From: Podocnemis expansa
Taxonomy: Eukaryota; Chordata; Testudines; Podocnemididae
Direction: 5' to 3'
Length of the DNA: 64,000 nt
Assembly: GCA_007922195.1 (NCBI GenBank)
Contig: ML682067.1
Location: 3,931,157 to 3,995,156 of the forward strand
Shown: positions 34,193-45,812 of the stretch, one piece after another
Position numbering within the stretch: position 1 is the stretch's first letter
Layout: each line of letters starts with the position of its first letter
Position numbers and translations under genes: made by a program
Notes under the pieces: model-generated
Seen by the model: only the letters and a program-made list of their open reading frames with translations
The model's database searches: none
What the model was told of the DNA's origin: nothing

Positions 34193-34286
34193 TTAAATCT
34201 TCTCTGGGGCACGTCTCCCAACACAACAATGGCCCATGCTAGGAAGTGTCTCTAAATTCACAACCTTCTACAAGTATATCTCTACA
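34193..34286 (-). repeat. Gypsy 5' LTR remnant
   Basis: The first 94 bases or so of the LTR on the - strand (TGTAGAGATATACTTG start) are about 88-90% alike by eye to the 3' LTR, then cut off at AGAAGATTTAA, where integrase sequence begins. Confidence 0.8.
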
Positions 34287-35030
34287 ATATCGGAATGACA
34301 GTTTTGATATAATACTCATTTTGATATGATACTAGGTTTTATTATATCGAAATAATTTTCCTTATTTCACAATAAGGGAGCTTCTTATGTCAAAAAAAGA
34401 AAATGTCATGTGGACCTAAATTTTTTTAAATTGAGCTAACCAGCGTTATTTCGATTTAAAACCTGTGTGTGGACATACCCCACGTTAGGTAGTAAAAAAA
34501 TAAAAATCGGTACCTTTTAGACTATGACATAGACTAAATAAGTTTTCTTCAAATGATCTTTTCTTAAAAATACAATGTTGCATGTTCTGTCTTGAAAATG
34601 GTTCTCTTATTGTTGCATTTTTATTTGAATTGCCTATGCTTTCTGGTATAATCTACATTTAAAAAAACAACACATTTTGTTTTTCCCATCTCATGGACAC
34701 TGCTTTGGTTTCCCTTGGGTTTTATTGTGCATGTAGGTCATCAACAGGAAAAGTACATTGTATGTAAATTGTATTGGTTTGAACAATCGCTTTCCTTAGG
34801 AGACCCAAAGTAACTCATTCTCACTGCTTATTTTAACCCCTTGGAAACAAACAGGATAGGTGTCAGCTGCCAGTTCTCAGCTGTGTAGGAAACTGAATTC
34901 ATAGATTAAAAGAGGACATTTTTGCAGAATGAATATTTCTTATTTAATAGAACTAAGTCTAAGCTGAACCACATTATAGCCTATCTGTCTTAGAGAAGAA
35001 TGTTGGCTAGAAATTCTCTTGATGTTCATG

Positions 35031-35075
35031 TTCCAGAGGGGTAGCCATGTTAGTCTATTTTAGCAAAATAAAAAG
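35031..35075 (-). repeat. PLE 3' tail scrap
   Basis: CCAGAGGGGTAGCCATGTTA followed by GTCTATTTTAGCAAAATAAA is the terminal piece of the PLE tail in reverse orientation. Confidence 0.6.
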
Positions 35076-36459
35076 GAGGCGTTTTTGCTTGATGTTCAGC
35101 TACTGAAGTGTTAAACTATTGAACTAGTAAAAGCACTATTTTTTAAAAAAAATCTCTTACTAAACCTTTTTGTAAGAAAAAGTAATTAGTTCATTTGCAA
35201 CATGCTTTATTTTTTTTTAGGCTATAAAAATGTATATGCAACTTTTCTCTGCAGGATGATTGGTTTAAAAAATAAAGTAAAGAACCCACTCAGCTATTTG
35301 CAAAACACCTAACCTCTTCTTACACTCAAGTTGCCCAATCTAAACTATACACCCCAAAACTGCAGTTTGAAAAGAATAGTAGTACAGCTTCATGGAACAT
35401 GTGCATGATTGTTTCATAAAATATTTCTTATTTACACACATTAGTCTTTGAAGCCTCACACAGGGTTTTTAGTCTGGGTACAAATTTCTAACAGCTGGTA
35501 GCTCAGAACAAACTCACTGGTTAATCTGTGAGTCCCTCATTTGTACTGTCTGGGGCTTTGTTCTTGGTACCCTCGCAATGGGGCTAATGCGCAGCAGCGC
35601 AGGCAATTTGCCCCTCCTCAGGGTATGCATTCAAAAAGCTGGGTTTTTACACAACTGGAGGTGAGGAGGGACAACATTTGACTTAATCTCTTCCTATGTA
35701 TTTCCCAGGAAATCCACTGCATACGTATTGTCCCCAAAGTTCAGATAATACTTATTGCTGTTTCACTGCAGGGATCTGGACTAGATGACATATTGAGTGT
35801 CCTTTGCATTTCTGTGTTTCTGCCATCATCAGAACAACAACACTGGACTGGTGACCAAACATAGACTGCTGGCAGATTTTTTGCCTAGTCCCTACTGTGA
35901 CAGATACAGCAATTTCCTGCACTGTTTTTGGGAAGTCTTACTGTATTCAGTTCAAGTAGCTTTGGAGTCCAGTGTATTAAATGCAAAGGTTATGTATTAT
36001 TGTGGACCTGGATGGTCAAAGGACTATACAGAACAATGTGACAGACAAGAATGTGAGATTACTGGATGCCTTGTTCTTTGAGCTTGTAACTGGAGAAAAA
36101 GCCCTGTGTGGGGTTTGAAGCAGTTGATCACCTGCCAGAGTCCATCATATAGCTGAGATGATCGCTGGTGTGCTGCTTAGCGCCAGTGTAGGTTCTTTTA
36201 TGGTTTTTACTGTGTTAAATACATGCATGCATACATTCATGTTCAGTATGTCACTTCCAATCCCTGCTAAACTTTTTGGTGAAAAAAGAAGCAAAAAAGG
36301 CATTTAACTCAACTTCTGCCATATATTTCACTGGTTAAATGCATTGCTATTCAGTGTCCTGTGGACTTGGCTAGGTGTAATTCTGTAATAAACCACTACA
36401 TTCCTGTGTCAACTAGTCCATGTAGCTGAATTACTTTTCCTAATAAATAAAATTTATAG

Positions 36460-36505
36460 CATATAGCACCTTTCATGCAAAGATCTCAGAGTGCTTTACA
36501 AAGAA
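36460..36505 (+). repeat. Old SINE-like core fragment
   Basis: ATATAGCACCTTTCATGCAA then AGATCTCAGAGTGCTTTACA is a pattern I associate with ancient amniote SINE cores. A similar scrap is at 14324-14365. Class not certain. Confidence 0.4.
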
Positions 36506-37610
36506 TATAGTAAACCAATTATTTTCTAATTTTTGCCTGTGAATTTTTAAATGATTATACTTCAGTCATAAGTCTTGCCTATCAAGACCTAAGTTCAGAG
36601 TTCAGCTTTAGGAAGGGAAACACGGAGGACCTTAAATTACAATCAGGCTGAAACAATGTGTGGCTGTTTTCTAAAACTGTCAGGAACTTCTCTGACTATT
36701 TTCCTATTTTCCTAATTTTGTCAAAAGCAAAACATTTAGCTGAAATGTGTCTGTTTTGACAGTTTCATTCTAGAGGGTGGGGAAAAAAGCAAAAAGATTT
36801 TTAATAATGTTAAAATGGAATATTTTCAGAATGGGACTGTTCAATTTTTTTTTGAAGGAAACTTGATTTGAAAGCTCTTTATTTTTAAATGGCAAAATTG
36901 GAATGAAATATTTTGATCTTATTGAAACAAAATTTCTTTTCGGAATCTAAATCTCCCACAAAATGAATTTTGCCCTTTTGTTTTATTTTGTTTGGGTTCT
37001 GTTTTGGAATGGAATTTTTTCCAAACTGCTGGAATTTTCTGTGATCAAAAAAAGCCAAAAATTCCCACCCACCTCCTCTGTTGTCCCCCCCTCCCCATTT
37101 TATATTACGATTCCCTCAACTATTAAATTAGGAAAACAAAGTACCCTTATTGTCTTTGCCTGTTTGCTTTTGGTCTTTTGATTGGATGCTTTAGTTTTTG
37201 CATAAAATATCTTTATAGCCCTGTCTTCCATAATTTATAGTTGTCCTCTGTTCTCGTGTATTATTTGTGTACATTTTTAAATAATGATGCTATGTAGAGT
37301 AAATAATTGTACAGAATAGGGATATAATTGTAATTGCATGTGAAGGTTCACAGTATCCAGTTAGACAGCAGTTTTGGAAATGCTGTCTTCTAATTTAGAG
37401 GGCGTCACTTATGAAATAATTTGAAAAGTTGTAACCAAATTTCATTTAAAAAAATCTTGCTGTGGAACAAAATAAATGCATCCCCACAATGCCCATGAAC
37501 AAAGGGCATGTTTCCAAGTACATGGATGGCATTACTAAGTTCTTCATTCTTGCTCTTTGGAGCAGGTAAATCCTTTTCAGCTTGCTTGTTGTTTGGCTAT
37601 GTATAAGGGA

Positions 37611-37853
37611 ACAACAAGCAGTTGTGTGGCACTTTAAGACTAACAGATTTATTTTTTGCATGAGCTTTCGTGGGAGAAGATCCCACTTCCTCAGATGCTT
37701 TGAAGATGGTTGAACTTACAGCTGAGGAAGTGGGATCTTCTCCCACAAAAGCTCATGCAAAAAATAAATCTGTTAGTCTTAAAGTGCCACACAACTGCTT
37801 GTTGTTTTTTTACTGGACTAGACTAACACGGCTATCCCTTTGAATATGTACAA
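37611..37853. repeat. Near-perfect inverted pair of PLE 3' tails (84-bp arms)
   Basis: The arms 37611-37694 and 37722-37805 are reverse complements over 84 bases with a single mismatch (GAAA in the left arm's sense versus AAAA in the right), separated by 27 bases. After the right arm the plus tail continues to the terminal GACTAACACGGCTATCCCTT. Both arms read CTGAGGA instead of CTGATGA and end in GCTCATGCAA, so neither hammerhead-like core is complete. The near identity of the arms suggests a recent event or gene conversion. Confidence 0.9.
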
Positions 37854-39091
37854 GGGAGTTCCCCTCGCATTCTCAGTGTGAGTGCAGTTCAGTAAGTGCC
37901 AAAAGTGAGGAGTTTAGTAATGAAATATGCATTCAGCACTCTTTTAAAAAGGTAAACTCTACAGAAAGTTCATGTAAGTGGTGAGCAACTACTATGACTA
38001 GAGCTATGAATTTTTAATAATTTTAGTGCTCTTGGGTACAGGCTAGAGCTTAAAATAAATTACTTTACTGTTCATGTTGTAGGTACTATAGTAACCATAC
38101 CTGAAGAGGACTGATGTTTTCAAAGGACTGTTTACACTGGATTACCTGAGGCCATTTTACAGTTATGCAGCAAAGTATATTTATAACATGCACATGGGAG
38201 ACTGAGATGAGAAAATGCATTTTTCAGTTGCCCTCTTTCTATGTTTCTTTCTCGGTCTGATGTCCTTCTCCCTCTTCATTACTATTTCTTACCCCAGAGG
38301 ACAAAAGCCCTTCAACTTCTCCAGTCCCTTCCATAGGACCCTACTTTCCTTTCCATTATACGCTTCTGTTTCACTGTTGACACACATGCGCTTATTACAA
38401 TTTACCTCCTTTCACAGAAATTCTCTGGCTCCTACAACTTCCTCTTCAGTCCTGCTTGACCTGATGATGTGACTGACTTACTGGGCTTTGATCATAGCTT
38501 GAGAAACATGGCAAATATCAGTAGCAAGGAGACCTGTGTCATATTGGAAATGCAGCTCAGGGAGATATCAGTTTGTATAATGACATGTCCCATTTTGAAA
38601 TCACAAGCCAGCCACTCCAAGTAGCCATAAACCCTTTTTTGTGCTTTTGGGTATAGAGCTCTCAGTCACTATGTAATCCAGTGGAATCACCTAGGACTGG
38701 GGAATCTAGTTTTGTTAAATAAAATCTTAAAACCTTATTATGCCTCCTTCATAGTTATTACACAATTATCTCTTAATGGAAAGAGAACAGGGTGTGCATC
38801 TCCCATTTCTCAATTATCTTTTAATATCTTCTCACTGACAAATTTATCCCTTTCATCTCCCTTTTCATTGAAGAATGTTTTTTTAAATGTGTGCTCATCT
38901 GCAATATTCTATGAAATACTTCTGTGTCCTTTAGTTCACCTTTTGAACTGGGTTAAGAGTAAGAACTGCATATTCACAGCTGTAAAAATGCCTTACAAAA
39001 TTATCTGTGGCATAACATAATAAAAAATAACATACAACACATAAAAACAAGTGCAACACCCACAAGTAGAATTGTATCTCATAGATAACAC
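37854..39091. other. Intergenic, no gene seen
   Basis: Unique-looking AT-rich sequence. Open frames at 38215-38472 and 38712-39020 lack recognisable domains. Confidence 0.5.
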
Positions 39092-39094
39092 CTT

Positions 39095-39509
39095 GGCTAT
39101 GTTCACACTTAAACTGTTATTTTGAAATAAGTTATTTCAAAATGAGTTATTTAGAAATAAAGTCCTTATTCTGAAATAAGTTAATTCGAATTAAGAAAAT
39201 GTTAATTCTAATTAAGGGAAAGCCTGCTATTGAAATGGCTGTTATTTCAAAATGTTTATTTGAAAATAAGGCCATTTGGACATGTTGTTTCGAAACAATG
39301 CGTCTGAACGCCGTTGTTTCGAAACAGCCATTTCAAAACAACAGCTATTGTGATTTCAAGCGAGGTTTTACTATTTCAAAATAATGGCTGTTATGTCAAA
39401 ACAACGCATCCTGTTGTTTTGAAATAATGGAACGTAGTGTGGACATAAGAAATTTTATTTCAAAACAACGGCTGTTGTTTCAAAATAAAACTCTCATCTG
39501 AACACAGCC
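39095..39509. mobile_element. Fold-back MITE with CTT target duplication
   Basis: Starts GGCTATGTTCACACTTAAAC and ends CATCTGAACACAGCC, flanked by CTT (39092-39094 and 39510-39512). The 415-bp body is made of TTATTTCAAAATAA and TTGTTTCGAAACAA palindromic words and has no GC-rich core. Non-coding. Confidence 0.85.
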
Positions 39510-39803
39510 CTTCTCTTATAAGGTGTCTGAACTTGGTCTTAAGATTTAACATAGTTCTCAAGTCATTTGAGTCCCTATTTTGGGTTGAAAGCATCAGTTG
39601 TCCAAGGAGCTTTAAAAAACAAACAAACAATATCTAGTATAAAGCAATGCAGTTGTCATTGATGAAAATGAACAGAGCAGGGGTTCTTAAAATCTTATAA
39701 GGTGTAGATGGAGATTTTCTAAGATACAAGTATCAGCTGACTTCGAATGAGAGTTTGGTGCCCGATTACTCTTTGTGCCCACCTATAATCCACACTAGTT
39801 GTA

Positions 39804-39932
39804 GAACAAACAAGGAGTCCTACAGCACTTTTAAAGACTAATAGATTTATTTATCACATGAGCTTTCTTGGGAGAAAATCCCACGCCTTGTTTGTTTTGC
39901 TGAACAAGACTAACATGGCTACTCCTTTGGAT
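39804..39932. repeat. Short inverted pair of PLE tail fragments
   Basis: A minus-oriented tail (GGAGTCCTACAGCACTTTTA to GAGCTTTCTTGGGAGAAAAT) ends in CCCACG and switches directly to the plus-oriented terminal piece CTTGTTTGTTTTGCTGAACA...GGCTACTCCTTTGG. The middle of the plus arm is missing. Confidence 0.65.
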
Positions 39933-40148
39933 TTTGGCAACTAGTTCTAGACTGTGTCCTGTGAACATCTCCATCCCTTCAGCTACAGTTGTACAGACAA
40001 TCTCTTATGCAGAATTCTCTGCCACCTCTCTCAATTATGATTACATAACATACCTTTGGCAACTGGAACAATTACTTATTTTATAGTTTAAAAGAAAAAG
40101 TGTGTATATCGTTACCTGTCTTTAATAGGATTAATTTTCTTTTCCAAA

Positions 40149-40400
40149 TTCCAAAGGGGTAGCCATGTTAGTTTAGTTCAGTGGTTCTCAACCTTTTGTG
40201 AGTTGCGACACACTTGGCAGCATATTGTGACTCTACAGGACACACTAGCCTAGTCCCTCCAGGTCAAATCCAGCCATTTCCCTGGTTCTCTGTGGCACAC
40301 GTAATTGCTGTGTGGTGACACAGTAATGTGTCCTGATACAGTGGTTGAGAACCCCACTGGTCTAGTTCAGCAGACCAAGCAAGGATTCCTTCCTTGTTTT
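40149..40400 (-). repeat. PLE tail split by a hAT MITE
   Basis: TCCAAAGGGGTAGCCATGTT runs to GTTTAGTT, is interrupted by the MITE at 40179-40359, then resumes GTCTAGTTCAGCAGACCAAG and an AAGGATTCCTT word. The tail is in reverse orientation and is older than the MITE. Confidence 0.75.
40179..40359. mobile_element. hAT-type MITE (181 bp) in a PLE tail
   Basis: Starts CAGTGGTTCTCAACCTTTTG and ends CAGTGGTTGAGAACCCCACTG (an inverted repeat of its start with an inserted CC). The 8-bp duplication is GTTTAGTT (40171-40178) and GTCTAGTT (40360-40367), with one difference. The same 5' end is seen at 17039. Non-coding. Confidence 0.9.
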
Positions 40401-42013
40401 TCTTTGTCAAAAAGAACCACTCTCTCCATCACATTGCCTGCTCTAACTTGTCATTTTGTCTTCTCCTGTCTGTTGATTCTTTTGCACCCTGCTTCCCAGC
40501 TTAGCCAGCAGATTCTTCTTTGCTACCAGTTGGCTTTCTTTCTCCTTTCCTCTTCACATGTTTCCTGGCCATGAGGTTCTCATCTGCTCCTGCTTCCCTG
40601 GACACGTCTTTCCTGTTGCTGACCTGCAGCCGCAATCCATGAGTGCAGCTTCTGTCTTCTCTTCTATTGTGTAGCAGCAGTAACTCCTTGCAGAGGCAAA
40701 TGTATGTAACTACTGTAAGAGCTGAACCTTTATTGTTTTCTCCACGTTGGTTTTATAATACAACCCCAGAATGGTCCTATTATATCAGCTACAAGGGAAA
40801 AAATATTCAGTCTGATTTTATGCACAACTGACAGTGTTTTCTCCAGTTCTTAACAAGTGGATGTATTCTGACTGAAAAATCTGTGTCAATGAAAAAAATT
40901 ATCTTCAACTCCCCTAGCAGAGTAATCTTGGTACACCCACATATTAAGTGATTTGACAGTACTATTGTAAAATTTAGTTTTATCCATGCCAGTAAACTAT
41001 TTTTGGTGGGGATTTTGTGGCATCAAATGCCAACGGAAGAGGCAATGAATAGGAATCAATGGCCTGAGACTGTCATTTCCTGAGATAACATTTCCTGTTT
41101 CACACTGCTTGATAGGCATTTCTCAGAATTCCAGGTTTCACATAGTTTTGCCCTGCATTTTATTTCCAGTCTCCTCCTCTGAATTTAACTTGGTGAGATC
41201 CCAATATTTGGTGATGGGATGAGGAAAGGAAGAAGCATGATGTGAGCCTGAAATTGGTTTGCTTGATACAGGAGGGAAGGGAAAGGAGAGAGGGAGGACA
41301 TTTGTAAAAATGGGGGTGCAACAATGAGAAGAGGGGAAGGACTGCAAGGGCTGTTGATGGCAGCAGTTGAGAAGACAGGCCAAACATCACGCAGGGGCTT
41401 TACTATATTATCCTCCCCAGTCCTGCATTACACAGACAGAAGCCAAAATTTTTGGCTTTAACATTATTGTTTTGGGCAACCACTTCAGAACGGAGCTTTG
41501 TCCCTGCCCATAAACCTATTTTTCATTTATTCCAAAGAGGACCAGAAACCTGGTGATTAGATCTCTCCCTTTAAACTTCAGTGCCAAGGAATAAAACCAG
41601 CTGTTGTAAAAAAAATGGACTTTAGTCTTCTGCTTCAACAGCAAAAAGAACCACATCAAAGTTGAATGGTTCAGATTTTTGAACCCTGAAATAGAGTGAA
41701 ATTTAAAATGGTTGTCAGATTCATGGTTTTTTTAAAACTAAAGGGTTTGTAACTTGAAGCCTGTAATGTTTCAACTCATATAGTTTTCACCCCCACTGCA
41801 TGTGGCAGGCAGGAAAGATGTCCTGTAGGCAGCAGCTCCAAGAAATGTTTGTCCAGGAGAGAGTAAGTAAAGAATTTCACTGCACTTAGCAATAAGCATT
41901 TAACGAGGATCCAACTCCTTAGAGAGTCAGTCAAACACCTGACTAGTGTCATAAAATGTAGATTTTGTGAGTGATGGTGCAAAAAAAAAAGTTCTCTCTC
42001 ATATTAACTTCTA
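40401..42013. other. Intergenic, no gene seen
   Basis: Unique-looking sequence; overlapping short open frames show no domain. Confidence 0.5.
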
Positions 42014-42021
42014 TTCAGATG

Positions 42022-42631
42022 CAGTGGGGTCACTGGTGTTGGGCACCCCGGGGCACATGCCCTGGGTCCCAATGCCAGTGCCCTGGATCTCTGGCTCAAT
42101 TGGTGGGCCCCCCTGGTGGGCCGCGGTGGCCTGGCCTGGCCAGAAGCAGCCGCTGGAGGGCCGGGCCCGCGGCTGCAGCCCCGGATCCCAGGCCAGGGAC
42201 GGGGCCGCCGCTGCCACGGTCGCCACCAGCCAGGCCCCACATCCCCAGCAGGAGACGGGGTCGCTGCTGCCACCGGCAGCCAGGCCCCGGATCCCCAGCG
42301 GGGCATCTGGGGCCTGGCTGGCTGACCACAGCCACAGCGGCCCCATCCCCTGCTGGGGATCTGGGGTGCAGCCGTGGCCACGGCGGCCCTGTCCCCGGCC
42401 AGGGATCTGGGGCTGCTGCCACAGGCCCGGCCTCCAGCGGCGGCTTCGGGCCAGGCCAGGCCGGGCTGGGCTGTGCCGCACCGCAGCCTAGCTGCAGGCA
42501 GCGGCGTGGCCTCCCTCTGGCCCTATCCCAGGCCAGGGGGCGTGGCCTTCTGGCTGGAGGCAGGGCCTGCCCTCTGGGGGCGGGGGCCGGGCCCGTGCCC
42601 CGGGTCCCTCCCCGCCCCAGCAACGCCCCTG
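42022..42631. mobile_element. GC-rich hAT-type MITE with perfect 8-bp duplication
   Basis: Starts CAGTGGGGTCACTGGTGTTG and ends CCAGCAACGCCCCTG. The flanking 8-mers TTCAGATG (42014-42021 and 42632-42639) are identical. The reverse complement of its right end matches the left end of the element at 25429. The 610-bp body is extremely GC- and CpG-rich, giving open frames up to 253 codons on several strands at once, none with a recognisable domain. Confidence 0.92.
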
Positions 42632-42738
42632 TTCAGATGAATTGTGTTCTCATTTACAGCAGGTTTATACCTAAATCATCAGAGATCTCAGTGGCCTTAT
42701 TGCTGTTTCTCATCACTGTGAGAGGAGAATAAGACTTA

Positions 42739-43231
42739 GGGTATGCACCTTTTAAACTGAAATAATGCTTAATATTTTGGTTTAAAAAAATTTAGATCCA
42801 CACAACATTTTTCTTGAATTAAAATGATGAGCTCCATTATTTTGAAACAAAGAAAGTTAGAGTGATTCAATAAAACCTCATTTTAAATCGCGCTGAGGCT
42901 TAGATCAAAACCATTGTATCGCAGTAATGTTGCGTGGATGTGTTATTTCGATTTAACAGTTTTGCCCTTCTCCTTCCCATGGTGCCTTTCTCTATTCATA
43001 TATTGAGTGTGGGCATGGCCCTTCTGGGGGGCCATCTTGCCACACCTCCCATGGTGCCCCTCTTCTAACTTGAACTACCAAGCCCTGTCTATGGACATGC
43101 TAGTTTGATTTAACGTTCTAGTGTGGACTTGTTAAATTGATTTAGCATAAATTGATTTAATAATTTTTATGGTGATTTTATTAAATCGATTTAAGTTAAA
43201 TCAATTTAACTGGCTGTGTGTGGACACAGCC
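42739..43231. mobile_element. Fold-back MITE with TTA target duplication
   Basis: Starts GGGTATGCACCTTTTAAAC and ends GTGTGTGGACACAGCC, flanked by TTA (42736-42738 and 43232-43234). A reduced core has GGGCATGGCCCTTCTGGGGG then CCATCTTGCCACACCTCCCA, a degraded form of the nested palindrome seen at 16.4, 32.2 and 46.9 kb. 493 bp, non-coding. Confidence 0.87.
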
Positions 43232-43248
43232 TTATTGTTTTAGTTTAG

Positions 43249-43336
43249 ATCCAAAGGGGCAGCCATGTTAGTCTAGTTCAGTAAAACAAACAAACAAGGA
43301 ATCCTGTGGCACTTAAAGACTAACAAATATATTTGT
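43249..43336 (-). repeat. PLE 3' tail fragment
   Basis: CCAAAGGGGCAGCCATGTTA to GTGGCACTTAAAGACTAACA, in reverse orientation, 5' truncated before the hammerhead-like region. It lies right beside the fold-back MITE at 42739. Confidence 0.75.
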
Positions 43337-44417
43337 TACTTACACGTGCCCTCCCATCTTTAGCACATTCAAGTCCCTTTTCCACTTAGCCTTTGCCTGC
43401 CATCTCTATTTGTTAAATACTGATGGTAACTAGTCCTTAATAAAGCATGGATGGGCCCAGTGCCACTGCCGCATTGCTTTGATACACAGATGATAGACAT
43501 AAAGAGTAGAGTCTCCCCAACGTCAAGACTGAATTGCAAATCGCCTAGGACAGCACAGCATCACTTTATAATTTCCATGCTGAACAAAGCAGACTATTCG
43601 TGGACTCAGTACTTACCATACTATATAAGCAGCCCTAAAATAGAAAAAAAAAATGTTCCCAGACTAAGCTTAATGACAAAGTATGATGTATTTCCTTTCC
43701 CACAACTACAGAGTCTCATTGTTAGAGGCTTTGTCCCTTCCACAAATGTGGTTCTCTGCCTGGTGTTTTTGTTTGGAACTGGCATGCTTTGCTTTTATGC
43801 AGTTAGTGTGGCTGGTCCTCGTTCCTTTGAAGCTGATGTCTCCAATGTACTTGGTAAAACCTGTGCCCCACACCTGATACTGGACCCTGGCCTTCTACAG
43901 TTACTGAATAGAGCAAAGACAACCTGGGGACACAGTTAACTGAGTCAGACAATTATTCCTTCCTGGAAGGCAGCAATACACCAGCTTCCTGAAACATATA
44001 AACAGCAAACTATTATTCTGGCTTCAGTCTTGCATACTGAGCACAGTTATTCCTGAGGAGGTGGTAGTAGGCTGAGCCAGGCAGCTCTTGCTTGCGTTGT
44101 TCAAGGTCTACCCACTGGGATTCAGACAAGGTTATGGTAGAGAAGCAGATTCAGCAGCCCTGGTGGCTGCTTTTCTTCTTATAGTAGGCAAAGGAAAAGC
44201 AGCTGTGCTGATCTTATTCTGGAATTAACCATGAGATCCATGCCTATGAGACCTCTCAGGTGTGGCGCTTCACTGAACTTGCTTCCCATTGGGTATATCC
44301 TGAAGGGTGGTGATTGGCCATGTCTCCTCTCCTTCTTAAGATATCTAGCTTGTGTAAGACTTGTTCCTGCAGCCTCCTCGATCCCTTTTAAAATTGCTGT
44401 TAAACCATTCCGGACAC
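43337..44417. other. Intergenic, no gene seen
   Basis: The open frame at 43451-43939 (162 codons) has no domain I recognise and a plus-strand shadow frame inside it. Treated as chance. Confidence 0.45.
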
Positions 44418-44420
44418 TGT

Positions 44421-44815
44421 GGGTATGTCTACACTGAAAAGCTTTTTGAACTAAGGAGGCTTAGTTCAAAAAAGCTTTTAAAACCTGTCCATGCAGGCAT
44501 TTTGTCATTTTGAAATAAGTGCTTCATTATTAAAAAAAAAAAGTGCTATTTTGAAATAACTAAACTTTCTTTTTATTCTGAAAGAGTAATTCTTTCAAAA
44601 TACTTATTTTGGAAAAAGCTAGTCCAAGCAGCAGAATTTTTTTTTTTTTAAATAATAGCCCTATACTTTTCCCTGCCTTTCCCTATTTCAAAGTAATAAA
44701 TTTGAAATAATGCTATTTTGAAATAATTATTTCAAAATAAATTCAAAATAGTTATTGTGAAATAACTATTTCACAATAACTATTTCACAAAATCTTTGGC
44801 AGTGTAGACATAGCC
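44421..44815. mobile_element. Fold-back MITE with TGT target duplication
   Basis: Starts GGGTATGTCTACACTGAAAA and ends GGCAGTGTAGACATAGCC, flanked by TGT (44418-44420 and 44816-44818). The body is AT-rich, with TTATTTTGAAATAA and ATTTCACAATAACT words. 395 bp, no GC-rich core. Confidence 0.87.
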
Positions 44816-44818
44816 TGT

Positions 44819-45782
44819 GAGATGTCATGCTTCAGTGCCAGTGACGCACATCTGCCTGTGATTTTCATTAAATGTGGACATTACCATACACCAACACCCA
44901 AATTCCTGAGCAAGTTAGGTAGATACCATCTGAGCAGATACTACCTGAAACTTAACTGAGAGAAAACTGAAATGATGCTAATAGCAAAAGGGGAACTCTG
45001 TGAGGAGTTACTAGGAACACTGACTGGTTTCCACTGAAGGTCTCTGCCTTCTGATGTTAAAGGTGAAGGGATTCTTCTGGATTCCTCTCAGTTCCTAAAC
45101 CCCAAGGGAGCAGAACAAGCCCAAACATAGTCGTCCAGCTTTGTCTACCCAGTAGACTTGCATCCTCTCTTCTTAAATGAGGATCTCACAACAGTGGTCT
45201 CTGCATTCTTCACTTTCAGAATGATCTCCTGCTCCATGCTTTATCTGGGGCAAAAGTTAGGAGCAAACTTCATGTGGTCACACAGCTCAACATGTTTACA
45301 CACAGTTCAAAAATAAAAAAGCACTGTTGCTTTGGGTTGTACATTGCCTTCCTATCCCATATTGGATCTATTTCAAGCTTCTGGGGTTAATACTCAAACT
45401 CCTTGGTGGACCAGGACTTTTCTATCTCAGTGCAAGACCTTCCTCAGCAGCAGCAACTGAAAACACTCTGAAAGCTTATCGTGAAACTTGAGCAATATAG
45501 GCACTGGGTGTTCTGTTCCCAGCCTCCACTCAAGGAATCCACTAGCAATTAGAATAAGCCCAAGCCTTGCTATTTGTAGGGCACAATGTGAGATGCTTTT
45601 GCTTGCTTAAGTCTTCCTGCAGTAATGGCCCTGACAGACTGCTTGGCTATACATCCTCAGCAAACGAGCATGCTGGAGAAGCACTGGCAGACAGTAGCAA
45701 ATCAACAGAGGAATAGATTATGGTTGTTTGCTTTTAAAAGGTGTGGGCTCTATGGATCTGAGAAATCATCACTCTTCCCATT
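44819..45782. other. Intergenic, no gene seen
   Basis: Unique-looking sequence up to the CR1 start; no feature assigned. Confidence 0.5.
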
Positions 45783-45812
45783 GCAGAGCTGCTGGCCACT
45801 ATCTTTGAAAAC

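Larger units (their letters stand above)
32691..34286 (-). mobile_element. Ty3/Gypsy LTR retrotransposon, internally deleted, with 5-bp target duplication
   Basis: Flanked by ATATC at 32686-32690 and 34287-34291, a perfect 5-bp duplication typical of Gypsy. The element runs on the - strand: a truncated 5' LTR (about 34286-34193), then directly the integrase end of pol, then a polypurine tract, then a full 3' LTR (32894-32691). Gag, protease, RT and RNase H are missing, so a deletion joined the 5' LTR to the integrase, apparently at a short similarity (AATCTTCT words on both sides). Confidence 0.9.
32024..34480. mobile_element. Fold-back MITE with GC-rich core, host of a Gypsy insertion
   Basis: Ends are GACTATGTCCACACACA and GTGTGTGGACATACCC, with flanking triplets CAT and CAC (one mismatch). 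The left part has ATCGATGTAAC/TTGATTTAA arms, the nested palindrome GGTGTAGCAACATGGCCC...GGGCCATGTTGCC (about 32211-32247), and a GC-rich core to about 32600. The right arm (34292-34480) mirrors the left arm. Between them lies the Gypsy element 32691-34286. Without it the MITE would be about 860 bp. Confidence 0.8.
34484..37610. other. Intergenic, no gene seen
   Basis: Mostly AT-rich unique-looking sequence. A minus-oriented PLE tail scrap (CCAGAGGGGTAGCCATGTTA) lies at 35031-35075 and an old SINE-like core at 36460-36505. Open frames here have no recognisable domains. Confidence 0.5.

Noticed and set aside
41967..42732. Long open frames (up to 253 codons) and a CpG-island-like block
   Set aside because: The block is exactly bounded by hAT ends and TTCAGATG duplications, so it is a transposon, not a promoter island or gene.
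43451..43939. 162-codon open frame
   Set aside because: No domain or splice context that I recognise, unique-looking sequence, single frame of modest length in 64 kb; chance is the simpler explanation.
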